A model generated the notes under the pieces. It had not been told where the DNA came from and made no database searches. It was given only the letters and a program-made list of their open reading frames with translations. Positions 23,394-31,737 of a stretch of 43,655 nt of DNA are shown piece after piece. The DNA is taken from positions 1 through 43,655 of the forward strand of contig VFJQ01000105.1 in assembly GCA_009885995.1 (NCBI GenBank), in the 5' to 3' direction. Each line of letters opens with the position of its first letter. Positions within the stretch are counted from its first letter, which is position 1. The position numbers and the translations under genes are program-made. This DNA comes from Verrucomicrobiota bacterium (lineage in GTDB: Bacteria; Verrucomicrobiota; Verrucomicrobiia; Chthoniobacterales; Chthoniobacteraceae).

Positions 23394-24434
23394 ATGGGCT
23401 GGAAGCGCGAAACCTTCGAACTGTTCACCCGCGCCTGCGCCGCGCGAGCGCCTCGCCTGCGCACCTGCCCGGACGAACCGCGCTCCATCTTCGTGCTCCG
23501 CAACAACGACATAGGCGACCTGCTCGTCGTCACCCCGCTGTTCGAAGCGCTCAAGCGCCGCTTCCCGAACGCGCGAATCGTCGCCGGCGTCGGCTCGTGG
23601 AACTTCGATGTTTTGAAACGCAATCCATTCGTGGACGAGGTCCTCCCCGTGAATGCGCCGTGGCACAACGGCCAGGTGCGGCCGCAAGGAATGGGGCCGG
23701 CCCTCCGCTACATCCTCACATCTGCCGAGGCTGCCGCGCTCGCGCGATGCCGCTTCGACATCGGCATCGACGTGCTCGGTAGCCAGTTTGGAGCGCTCCT
23801 GATGCTGCGATGCGGCATCCCGTTTCGGCTCGGCGTGAAAGGCTACGCTGGCGGTCACACGGCGATGCAGCGGGTGGTCGAGTTCGACGAAACGCTCCAC
23901 GTCGGCGCCGGGGCGCTGCGCTTTGCCGCGCTCCTCGGTGCGAGTGAGCTCCCCGAAAACCGCCCGCAGATTTACCTCGATGAACCTCTGCAAACCGGTG
24001 GCCACATCGTCATCGCGCCGGGCGGCGGCTTCCCCGCGAAATGCTGGCCCGTGGAGAGCTTCGCTGCGCTCGCCGCGTCGCTGTCGGGCTCGCCGGTTGT
24101 CGTCATCGGCGGTTCAAAGGATCGTGAGGCTGGCGCCCGCATCGCGCAGACCGGTGCGCATGTGAGAGATCAAACCGGGCGCCTTTCTCTTCGCGAGACT
24201 TTCGCGCTCATCGCCTCCGCCCGCCTCGTCATCTGCAACTCCAGCATGGCCATGCACGCGGCCGCTGCGTTTCGCCGCCCCGCTTTCGTCTTGCTCGGCG
24301 AATACTTCGATTCCGCCTCCCGCCATGCCGCGCAGTGGGGTTACGCCGAGACGCGAGTGCTGGGCAAAGACGCGGGTCGGTCGTGCATCTGGTCGCCGGG
24401 CGAGGTTTTCGAGCAAGTCATCCGCACGCCATGA
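23394..24434 (+). CDS. Glycosyltransferase family 9 (heptosyltransferase-like)
   Basis: A 346-residue GT-B enzyme like the ADP-heptose:LPS heptosyltransferases. Motifs are FVLRNNDIGDLLVVTPLFEALKRRFP at the N-terminus, then IDVLGSQFGALL, VIAPGGGFPAKCWPVE in the donor lobe, and a C-terminal LVICNSSMAMHAAAAF in place of the usual NDSGxMHxAAA. The substitution of the Asp in NDSG is notable. ATG 23394 follows the upstream stop by 5 bp; a GTG at 23391 is also possible. In this context the sugar may not be a heptose. Confidence 0.88.
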   Translation: MGWKRETFELFTRACAARAPRLRTCPDEPRSIFVLRNNDIGDLLVVTPLFEALKRRFPNARIVAGVGSWNFDVLKRNPFVDEVLPVNAPWHNGQVRPQGMGPALRYILTSAEAAALARCRFDIGIDVLGSQFGALLMLRCGIPFRLGVKGYAGGHTAMQRVVEFDETLHVGAGALRFAALLGASELPENRPQIYLDEPLQTGGHIVIAPGGGFPAKCWPVESFAALAASLSGSPVVVIGGSKDREAGARIAQTGAHVRDQTGRLSLRETFALIASARLVICNSSMAMHAAAAFRRPAFVLLGEYFDSASRHAAQWGYAETRVLGKDAGRSCIWSPGEVFEQVIRTP

Positions 24435-25507
24435 GGATCGCCTTTCTCACCACCTGTCTCGAGCCGGGGTGCGATGGCGTGGGCGACTACACTGCCGCGC
24501 TCGCCACCGAGTGCGTCCGCCGCGGACACCCATCCACCGCTCTCTCTCTCAACGACTCTTTCATCGAGGGCGTGAAGGGTGATGCCTGCACGCTGCGGCT
24601 CGGGCCTGCGATGTCGTGGAGCGATCGCGTTGCGCGGGCACGCGAGCATCTCGATCGGTTCGCCCCGGATTTCGTGAGCGTGCAGTTCGTCTGCTACGGC
24701 TTCGAGCCGCGCGGCCTGTGCTGGCGTGCGGCGGATGGATTGCGCGCCATCATCGGTGAGCGGCCCGTTCACATGATGTTTCACGAGACGTGGATCGGCG
24801 CGGAGCGGGGCGCGTCCGGCAAGGCTCGGTTGATCGGATGGCTCCAGCGGATGTGTGTGCAGCGCGTGTTGCGCGCGCTGGATGTCCGCCGCGTCCACAC
24901 GAGCAACCCGGCCTACGCCGCATTGCTCGGAAAAAGCGGCGTGCCCGCGACGGTGCTGCCGCTCTTTGGTTCGGTGCCGCCGAGCGCCCGCGCCTCGCGC
25001 ATGGAGCGCGCATCGCCGTGGCGGTTTTTGATGTTCGGAACGCTGCATCCGGTGTGGCCGCCGGAGCCGTTGTTCACGCATATTCGCGCGCTGGGCGTGG
25101 CCGCGGAAATCGTGCACGCAGGGCGCATCGGCGCGGGTGCTGCGCTGTGGGATCGAATGCAGCGTGACTACTCCGGTGCGTTCGAGTTCCGGCAGTTCGG
25201 AAAGCTGTCGCCGGAGATGCTTGCGGATGCGTTTGCGGAATCCGACTTCGGCATCGCGACGACGCCGTGGGAGATCATCGGCAAGAGCGCGAGCGTGGCC
25301 GCGATGATCGAGCACGGGCTGCCGGTGATCGTGAATCGCGACGATGTCCACTACCTGGACTGGCGCGAAGAGGGTTATTCGCCGCAGTTGATCAAGATGG
25401 ACGACGACTTGCCCGACAGGCTCGCTGCCGCCCGGAGGCAACCGCAGCACGATCTGCGCACGGAGGTCGCGGCCCGGTTTCTTGCCGACTTGGAGGCAGC
25501 CGGATGA
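24431..25507 (+). CDS. Glycosyltransferase, GT4-like
   Basis: A 358-residue predicted GT-B protein. The N-terminus MRIAFLTTCLEPGCDGVGDYT resembles GT4 enzymes with a GVGDYT loop, and FMFGTLHPVWPPEP opens the second lobe. The donor-site region reads ATTPWEIIGKSASVAAMIEHGLPVIV, so the canonical E-x7-E is altered. This subfamily is common in complex exopolysaccharide loci. It has 4-base overlaps on both sides. Confidence 0.78.
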   Translation: MRIAFLTTCLEPGCDGVGDYTAALATECVRRGHPSTALSLNDSFIEGVKGDACTLRLGPAMSWSDRVARAREHLDRFAPDFVSVQFVCYGFEPRGLCWRAADGLRAIIGERPVHMMFHETWIGAERGASGKARLIGWLQRMCVQRVLRALDVRRVHTSNPAYAALLGKSGVPATVLPLFGSVPPSARASRMERASPWRFLMFGTLHPVWPPEPLFTHIRALGVAAEIVHAGRIGAGAALWDRMQRDYSGAFEFRQFGKLSPEMLADAFAESDFGIATTPWEIIGKSASVAAMIEHGLPVIVNRDDVHYLDWREEGYSPQLIKMDDDLPDRLAAARRQPQHDLRTEVAARFLADLEAAG

Positions 25508-26517
25508 AGATCCTGCTGTGCTCGCACTTCTTCCACCCGGACTTCGGCGGCATCGAGACGGTGAGCCGCGTGCTCGCCTCGCAGTTCACCGCCGCGGGGC
25601 ACGAAGTGATCGTCGCCACGCAGACCGCGCAGGACGATGGCACGAGCTTCCCTTTCACCGTCGTGCGGAAGCCGGGGCCGCTGCACCTGCTGCGGCTCAC
25701 CACGTGGTGCGACGTGTGCCTGCACAACAACATCTCCCTGCGCGCCGCGTGGCCACTGCTGATGGTGCGCAGGCCGTGGGTCGTGGCGCACCACATGTGG
25801 CTCGCGCGCACGGACGACTCGATCGGCTGGCAGGACCGCCTTAAGCAGTTTGCCGCCCGCCATGCGCGCAACCTCGCCGCGAGCCGCGCGCTCGCCGCGA
25901 CGCTTGGCGCGCCCGCCAGCATCGTGGGCAATCCGTATGACGACGCGACCTTCCGCACCGACGCCGCCGCCACACGCGACGGCGATCTTATCTTCGTGGG
26001 CCGGCTCCTCGCGGACAAAGGCGTGGACTTGCTCTTCGAGGCGCTCGTGCGGTTGCGCGAGGCCGACTCGACCCCGCGCTTGTGCGTGGTCGGCAGCGGC
26101 CCGGCCGAGGCGGAGTTACGAGCGCTGGCCGCGCGGCTCGGTCTCGATGCGCAGGTCGAATTCGCCGGCCGGCTCGCCGGCGTGGATCTCGCCGCGCGGC
26201 TCAATCGTCACCGCATCATCGTCGTCCCATCGCGCGCCCGCGAGAGCTTCGGCCTCGTCGCGATCGAGGGGCTCGCCTGCGGCTGCGTGCCTGTCGTGGC
26301 GCGGCAGGGCGGGTTGCCCGAGGCCATCGGCCCGTGCGGCGTGTCCTTCGCGCCGGGCGATGCTGCGGATCTCGCGCGATGTCTCGCCGCGCTGCTCGCG
26401 CCTGGGGCGGATCTTCGCCCGCTGCTCGCCGGTGCACCCGCGCACCTCGCGCAACACACGGCGCAGGCCGTCGCGGCAGGATACCTGCGCGTGATCGAGG
26501 AGGCGCGGAACGCATGA
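25504..26517 (+). CDS. Glycosyltransferase, GT4 family
   Basis: A 337-residue GT4 enzyme. The N-terminal SHFFHPDFGGIETVSRVLA is the usual GGxE loop. The second lobe opens with LIFVGRLLADKGVDLLFEAL and has the donor-binding ESFGLVAIEGLACGCVPVVA (E-x7-E). All family landmarks are intact. The ATG overlaps the upstream stop by 4 bases, as does the next gene. Confidence 0.93.
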   Translation: MKILLCSHFFHPDFGGIETVSRVLASQFTAAGHEVIVATQTAQDDGTSFPFTVVRKPGPLHLLRLTTWCDVCLHNNISLRAAWPLLMVRRPWVVAHHMWLARTDDSIGWQDRLKQFAARHARNLAASRALAATLGAPASIVGNPYDDATFRTDAAATRDGDLIFVGRLLADKGVDLLFEALVRLREADSTPRLCVVGSGPAEAELRALAARLGLDAQVEFAGRLAGVDLAARLNRHRIIVVPSRARESFGLVAIEGLACGCVPVVARQGGLPEAIGPCGVSFAPGDAADLARCLAALLAPGADLRPLLAGAPAHLAQHTAQAVAAGYLRVIEEARNA

Positions 26518-27650
26518 CGCTGCTGAGTCATCCCACGGTGAACACCTTCGTGCGCGCGCTCGCCGAGGCGCTCGATCGCGATGGGCGCCTCGCCGCTTTC
26601 CACACCACGATCGCGCTCGGCCGGCGCAGCGTGGACGTGGACCGCGCGCGGCTCGTGCAGCACCCGGTGCGCGAACTCGCCCGCCTCGCCTCGCTGCGTC
26701 TCGGCTTGCGCCCGGACCCGCGCGGCCCGCTCGGCGTGGACGCGGTGTATCGCGCGCTCGATGCCGCGGTGGCGCGCCGGCTCGGTGGCGCGAAGGTGGT
26801 GCATTGCTACGAGGACGGCGCGCTCGCGACCTTCCGCGCCGCGCGCGAACGGGGCGTGCGGCGCATCTACGAACTGCCCATCGCGCACTGGCGCACCGTC
26901 CATGCGTTGCTGCGCGAAGAAGCGGAGCGGCTGCCTGCGTGGGCGCCCACGCTCGTCGCGCCGGACGACCCGCCCGAGAAGCTCGCGCGCAAGGACGAGG
27001 AACTTGCGCTCGCCGAGCTGGTCGTCTGCCCGAGCCGTTTTGTGCAGGCCTCGCTGCCTGCGGGCACGCGCAGCGTGGTGGCGGAGTTCGGTTCGCCGCC
27101 GGTGCCGCCGGAGCGCCGCGCGGAGCGCACGGGTCCGCTGCGGCTGCTCTTCGCGGGGCAGATGTCGCAGCGCAAGGGGCTGGCCGATGTCTTCGCCGCG
27201 CTGCGGCTGCTCGGGCGCGGCGACATCGAGTTCATCGTGCTCGGCGCGCTGCTGGCACCGCTGGATTTCTACCGCCGCGAATGGCCCCACTTCACCCACG
27301 AGCCGCCGCGCCCGCACGCGGCGGTGCTGGCGCTCATGGATACGTGCGACGCGCTCGTGCTGCCGAGCATCGTGGAAGGCCGCGCGCTCGTGCAGCAGGA
27401 GGCGCTCAGTCGAGGCCTGCCGCTCATCGTCACCGCCAACGCCGGTGGAGAGGATCTCATCACACCCGGTGAGACCGGCTGGCTCGTGCCCATCCGCGAT
27501 CCCGCAGCGCTGGCGGAGCGCATCGCCTGGCTGGCCGACCACCGCGCGGACCTGCCGGCCATGCGCGATGCGGCGCGGCGCCGGGCGTCGGAAAGGACGT
27601 GGGCGGATTACGCGCGGAAAATTTGCGCAGCGACCGACACGATGCTCTAG
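26514..27650 (+). CDS. Glycosyltransferase, GT4 family
   Basis: A 378-residue GT-B enzyme. The N-terminal lobe has VVHCYEDGALATFRAA and IYELPIAHWRT; the second lobe opens with LLFAGQMSQRKGLADVFAAL and contains the E-x7-E element EGRALVQQE followed by ALSRGLPLIVTANAGGEDLI. DNA here is very rich in GCG and CGC codons, unlike the GCC-rich genes at 8-11 kb. The polymerase gene starts 13 bp downstream, the largest gap inside the locus. Confidence 0.9.
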   Translation: MTLLSHPTVNTFVRALAEALDRDGRLAAFHTTIALGRRSVDVDRARLVQHPVRELARLASLRLGLRPDPRGPLGVDAVYRALDAAVARRLGGAKVVHCYEDGALATFRAARERGVRRIYELPIAHWRTVHALLREEAERLPAWAPTLVAPDDPPEKLARKDEELALAELVVCPSRFVQASLPAGTRSVVAEFGSPPVPPERRAERTGPLRLLFAGQMSQRKGLADVFAALRLLGRGDIEFIVLGALLAPLDFYRREWPHFTHEPPRPHAAVLALMDTCDALVLPSIVEGRALVQQEALSRGLPLIVTANAGGEDLITPGETGWLVPIRDPAALAERIAWLADHRADLPAMRDAARRRASERTWADYARKICAATDTML

Positions 27651-27663
27651 CCTGCGCGCCCGC

Positions 27664-29028
27664 ATGAACGACCCACTGCGAACGTTGCGCCAGCTCGTCT
27701 GGCTATATTTCTGGCTGCTGCTCTTCGAGGGCGCGCTGCGCAAATGGATCGTGCCCGGGCTTTCCACCCCGCTGCTCATCATCCGCGACCCGATCGCGGT
27801 GGCGATCTACCTCGGGGCGTTCCAGCAGGGCGTTTTTCCGCGATCGGGTTTCGTCGCCTGCACCGTGGTGCTCGCGCTGCTTTGCGCGTTGGCTTCGTTC
27901 ACCGGCATCGGCACTCCATTCGTGACGCTTTACGGATTGCGCACCGACTTCCTCCACCTCCCGCTGATCGTGGTGCTGCCTCGCATCCTGCGGCCGGAGG
28001 ACGTGCGGCGCATGGGCTACGCGCTGCTGACGGTGCTGCCGGCGATGACGGCGCTCGCGATCCTTCAGTTCAAAGGTGGGCCGGATTCGCGTTGGAACGT
28101 GGGCGCAGGCGGGCAGGTCGGCGGTCAGCTTTTCGCATCATCGGGGAAGGTGCGTGTCTCGGGCACTTTCTCGTTCGTCACGGGAATGGCCAGTTACCTG
28201 TCGCTCTGCACCGCATTCCTCCTTGGCGACCTGCTCTCACGTCGCAGCTTTCCGCGCTGGATCATGCTCGGAGGCCCGCCGGCGCTGCTCTTCATCCTCG
28301 CGATCTCGGGCAGCCGGAATGCGATCGTGTCCGTGGCCGTGGTGTGCAGCCTTGTGATCTACGTGATCCGGCGAAAGCCGGAGCAGTTCGGGGCCGCCAT
28401 GAAACCGATCGCCGTCGGACTGCTCACTTTTGTTGCGCTTGCCGCACTCGTTCCTGCATTCAGCGAAGGGATCGCCCGTCAGCAGGCGCGCTTCGCCAGT
28501 GCCGGCGGAGTGAAGGAAGGCATCGTTATGCGCTATCTCTCGACGTTCACCGATGGCTGGCAGGCGATGTTCTACGCGCCGACGCTCGGCTACGGTCTCG
28601 GCATCGGCACGAATGTCGGCGCGAACGTGCTCACCGGTCGCGCGCAGTTCACCCTCGGCGAAGGCGAGTGGCAGCGCGTGATCCTCGAATCCGGCCCGCT
28701 ACTCGGCCCTGCCTATCTCGCGCTGCGACTCGGCGCGCTCATCATCGTCGCGCGTGTGGCCATGCGAGGCTACCGCGAAGGTCGCGTGCTGCCTGTGCTG
28801 CTGCTCGGCGCGGGGGGGGGGCTCGACCTGATCACCGGCCAGTTTGGCCAGCCCACCGCGCTCGGGTTCGCCGTCTTCGTCAATGGGCTCGCGATCGCTG
28901 CCGCCGGAGCCGAGTCCACTCCCGCTGCGGCACCTCAGCCGTCCGTGAAATCCGCTGCCACCGCGCCGCGCGGACGGTCCGCCTACGCGGAGCGATTGCA
29001 CCGCGGTGGCCCGGAAGACCGCGGATGA
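27664..29028 (+). CDS. O-antigen polymerase/ligase-like membrane protein (Wzy-like)
   Basis: A 454-residue multi-pass membrane protein with about ten to twelve hydrophobic segments. The N-terminal LLFEGALRKWIVP and the later SGTFSFVTGMASYL and GSRNAIVSVAVV fit the O-antigen ligase/Wzy superfamily of EPS clusters. A large extracytoplasmic loop contains GYGLGIGTNVGANVL and GEGEWQRVILESGP. The role is probably repeat-unit polymerisation or transfer of the glycan. A ten-base G tract (28812-28821) near codons 383-386 could slip. The tail after residue 420 is polar and Ala/Pro-rich. It has a 4-base overlap with the next gene. Confidence 0.82.
   Translation: MNDPLRTLRQLVWLYFWLLLFEGALRKWIVPGLSTPLLIIRDPIAVAIYLGAFQQGVFPRSGFVACTVVLALLCALASFTGIGTPFVTLYGLRTDFLHLPLIVVLPRILRPEDVRRMGYALLTVLPAMTALAILQFKGGPDSRWNVGAGGQVGGQLFASSGKVRVSGTFSFVTGMASYLSLCTAFLLGDLLSRRSFPRWIMLGGPPALLFILAISGSRNAIVSVAVVCSLVIYVIRRKPEQFGAAMKPIAVGLLTFVALAALVPAFSEGIARQQARFASAGGVKEGIVMRYLSTFTDGWQAMFYAPTLGYGLGIGTNVGANVLTGRAQFTLGEGEWQRVILESGPLLGPAYLALRLGALIIVARVAMRGYREGRVLPVLLLGAGGGLDLITGQFGQPTALGFAVFVNGLAIAAAGAESTPAAAPQPSVKSAATAPRGRSAYAERLHRGGPEDRG
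28812..28821 (+). repeat. Homopolymeric G10 tract inside the polymerase gene
   Basis: Ten consecutive G, coding Gly-Gly-Gly in the last third of the Wzy-like gene. No other homopolymer of this length was noticed in the window. A one-base slip would truncate the protein in its final membrane segments and disturb the overlapping start of the next gene. Confidence 0.9.
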
Positions 29029-30110
29029 AAGTGCTGCTCGTCTCGAACTACCTGACCGACGGGCAGGAGAGCATGCTGCGCTTTGCCGCCGCGCTGCACG
29101 AGGGGCTGCGCGGGGCAGGTGTGGATGCGGTGCTCGCGAGGCCGGAGCCATTCTTTGGCCGACTGAGCCGCGCCGCCACGGGGCTGGGGAAGTGGCTCGG
29201 ATATCTCGACAAGTTCGTGCTTTTCCCGTCACGACTGCGCCGCCTCGCGCGCACGGCTGATGTAGTCCACATCTGCGATCACTCGAATGCGATGTATGTG
29301 CCGCATGTGGCCGCTCGCCCGCACCTCGTCACGTGCAACGACATGCTCGCGATTCGCTCCGCCCGAGGCGAATTTTCCCAGCATCGCACGGGATGGACCG
29401 GGCGGGTTCTCCAGCGGTGGATCTTTCAAAATCTCCGGTGTGCGGAGCGGCTCACGTGCATCTCCGAGGCGACACGGCGCGACGTGTTGCGCCTCACCGA
29501 GCAGCCGCCGGCACGCGTGAGTGTGACCTACATGGGGCAAAACTTTCCCTACGCGCCCGTCGCCGAAGTCGCGCAGGCGGCCGAGGCGCGGCGATGCGGC
29601 GAGCCATTCGACGCAGCCGTGTTCGCGCGCCACGGCGTGCCGGTGGAGCCTTACCTCCTGCACGTCGGCGGCACGCAGTGGTATAAGAACCGCCCCGGCG
29701 TCATCGCCGCTCACCGCGCACTCGGGCCGGGCGCGCCGCGGCTTGAGATCGTGAACGGCGGCGTCGATAACGCGACGCTCGCCGCGCTCTACTCCGGCGC
29801 GGAACTCCTGCTCTTTCCATCGCACGAGGAAGGCTTCGGCTGGCCGATCGTCGAGGCACAGGCGTGCGGATGCCGCGTCGTCACGACCGGCAAACCGCCG
29901 ATGACGGAAGTCGGTGGCGAGGCCGCCTGCTACCTCGACGACCCCACCGACGCAGCAACCGCAGCCGCGCGTGTGGCCGCGCTGCTCGCGCAGGATGCCG
30001 CCGAGCGCCGCCGCATGGTCGAGGCGGGCATCGCGAACGCCGCGCGCTTTTCCACCGCGTGCATGATCGACGGCTACCTCGCCATCTACCGCGAACTGCT
30101 CGCCGCGTGA
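29025..30110 (+). CDS. Glycosyltransferase, GT4 family
   Basis: A 361-residue GT-B enzyme. The N-terminus is VLLVSNYLTDGQESMLRFA; VVHICDHSNAMYVPHV and LTCISEATRRDVLRL follow, then the second lobe LLHVGGTQWYKNRPGVIAAH. The donor-binding element is EGFGWPIVEAQACGCRVVTT (E-x7-E). The WYKNRPG and HEEGFGWPI forms are typical of mannosyltransferase-like GT4 members, though specificity is not certain. It overlaps both neighbours by 4 bases. Confidence 0.9.
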   Translation: MKVLLVSNYLTDGQESMLRFAAALHEGLRGAGVDAVLARPEPFFGRLSRAATGLGKWLGYLDKFVLFPSRLRRLARTADVVHICDHSNAMYVPHVAARPHLVTCNDMLAIRSARGEFSQHRTGWTGRVLQRWIFQNLRCAERLTCISEATRRDVLRLTEQPPARVSVTYMGQNFPYAPVAEVAQAAEARRCGEPFDAAVFARHGVPVEPYLLHVGGTQWYKNRPGVIAAHRALGPGAPRLEIVNGGVDNATLAALYSGAELLLFPSHEEGFGWPIVEAQACGCRVVTTGKPPMTEVGGEAACYLDDPTDAATAAARVAALLAQDAAERRRMVEAGIANAARFSTACMIDGYLAIYRELLAA

Positions 30111-31222
30111 CGCCGCCGCGCCTGCTCCACATCATCCGTTCGCTCGACCCCGCCCACGGCGGCCCGGCGGAAGTGGTGCGTCTGCTCTGCACCGCGCACG
30201 CGGAGGCCGGGGGACGTGCGGACGTGCTCACGCTCGATGCCGCGGACGCGCCGTGGCTCGCCGGTCGCACGGAAGTCGTCGCCGCGCTCGCGGGTCGCGG
30301 CGGCTACGGCTGGACGAGCGCGCTCGGCCCGTGGCTGCGCGCGCACGCAGCGGATTACGCGGGCATTTTCCTCCACGGCTTGTGGCAATGGCACGGCGCG
30401 GGGAGTTGGCTCGCCCTGCGCGGTGGCAGTGTGCCGTATTTTCTTTTTCCGCACGGTATGCTCGACCCCTGGTTCCGCACACGCTGGCCGCTGAAGCACG
30501 CGCGCAAGACGCTCTACTGGCGCGCGCTCGAACACCGCGTCGCGCGCGATGCAGCGGCGGTCGTCTTTACGTGCGAAGAGGAGCGCCAGCTCGGCCGCGG
30601 GACGTTTTCGCCGTGGCTCGCGCGCCGCGAAGCGGTGGTGCCACTCGGCACGGTGCGCGCCGTTGGAGATGCGGCGGCCTTCTTCGCGAAGTTTCCCCAG
30701 CTCCGCGGCGAGCGGCTGCTGATTTTCCTCGGTCGGCTGCACGAGAAGAAGGGCTGCGACTTGCTGCTCGAAGCGTTCCGCCGCGTGCGCCCGCCGCTCC
30801 AGCTCGTGATGGCGGGACCGTGCGCGGACCCGGCGTTTGAGACGCAGCTGCGCGCGATGGCCGACGGCCTGCCGGTCACCTTCACCGGCCCGCTCTACGA
30901 CGAGGAGAAATGGGGCGTGCTCGCTGCCGCGGAGGCATTCGTGCTTCCGTCTCATCAGGAAAATTTTGGCATCGCCGTGGCTGAGGCCCTCGCGAGCGGT
31001 GTGCCCGTGCTGATCTCCGACAAGGTGAACATCTGGCGCGAGATCGACGCGGACGGCGCGGGCCTCGTCGAACCGGACGACCTCGCCGGCACAGCCCGAC
31101 TGCTCGAACGCTGGCTCGCCACCGATCGCGCGACGATGAGCGCCGCTGCCGCGCGCTGCTTCGCGGCACGGTTTGACATTCGTGTCACGGCGGCCAACCT
31201 CGCGCGCCTCGCCGCCGAATGA
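30107..31222 (+). CDS. Glycosyltransferase, GT4 family
   Basis: A 371-residue GT4 enzyme starting at GTG 30107 in a GTGA overlap with the preceding stop. The N-lobe has LLHIIRSLDPAHGGPAEVVR, the classic GGP loop, plus IFLHGLWQWHG and FPHGMLDPWF, which are typical of GT4 enzymes in colanic-acid-like and exosortase-type clusters. The C-lobe has IFLGRLHEKKGCDLLLEAF and the E-x7-E element ENFGIAVAEALASGVPVLIS. It overlaps the acetyltransferase gene by 4 bases. Confidence 0.92.
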   Translation: MTPPRLLHIIRSLDPAHGGPAEVVRLLCTAHAEAGGRADVLTLDAADAPWLAGRTEVVAALAGRGGYGWTSALGPWLRAHAADYAGIFLHGLWQWHGAGSWLALRGGSVPYFLFPHGMLDPWFRTRWPLKHARKTLYWRALEHRVARDAAAVVFTCEEERQLGRGTFSPWLARREAVVPLGTVRAVGDAAAFFAKFPQLRGERLLIFLGRLHEKKGCDLLLEAFRRVRPPLQLVMAGPCADPAFETQLRAMADGLPVTFTGPLYDEEKWGVLAAAEAFVLPSHQENFGIAVAEALASGVPVLISDKVNIWREIDADGAGLVEPDDLAGTARLLERWLATDRATMSAAAARCFAARFDIRVTAANLARLAAE

Positions 31223-31737
31223 GCAGCACCTTTCCACTCTGGCACCAACTCGCCCGCGCCGCGTGGCAGCTCACATGGCTGCTGCTCTGCCGCTGGACGC
31301 CGCGGCCACTGCACGCGTGGCGCGCCCTCGTGCTGCGCGCTTGGGGCGCGAAACTCGGCGCGCGCGTTCATGTCTATCCCGACGCGAAGGTATGGGCGCC
31401 GTGGCAGCTCACGATGGCAGACGACGCGTGCCTCGGCGACCGCGCGGAGGCTTACAACGTCGCGCCCATCACGCTCGGTGAACGCGCAATCGTCTCGCAG
31501 GACGCCTTCCTCTGCACCGCATCGCACGATCATCGCGACCCGGCCTTCCCGCTCACTCACGCGCCGATCCGGCTCGAAGCGCGCTCGTGGATCGCCGCGC
31601 GGGCGATCGTGCTGCCGGGCATCACCATTGGAGAAGGCTCAGTCGTCGGCGCGGGCTCGGTCGTCACGCGCGACGTGCCGGCGGGCTGCGTGGTCGCGGG
31701 GAATCCAGCGCGGGTTGTGTGCGAAGCAGCCCGATGA
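31219..31737 (+). CDS. wcaF: WcaF-like O-acetyltransferase (left-handed beta-helix)
   Basis: A 172-residue hexapeptide-repeat acetyltransferase. LRAWGAKLGARVHVYPDAKVWAP begins the helix; the family signature CTASHDHRDPAFPL with its active-site His and the terminal coils ARAIVLPGITIGEGSVVGAGSVVT and the VVAGNPARVV closure are intact. It resembles colanic acid WcaF and probably acetylates a sugar of the repeat unit with acetyl-CoA. It has 4-base overlaps on both sides. Confidence 0.9.
   Translation: MSSTFPLWHQLARAAWQLTWLLLCRWTPRPLHAWRALVLRAWGAKLGARVHVYPDAKVWAPWQLTMADDACLGDRAEAYNVAPITLGERAIVSQDAFLCTASHDHRDPAFPLTHAPIRLEARSWIAARAIVLPGITIGEGSVVGAGSVVTRDVPAGCVVAGNPARVVCEAAR

Noticed and set aside
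26208..27782. Long minus-strand open frame (524 codons) opposite glycosyltransferase genes
   Set aside because: Same reason: it is antisense to two clear GT4 genes and the start of the polymerase, and its translation is low-complexity and Arg/His-rich.
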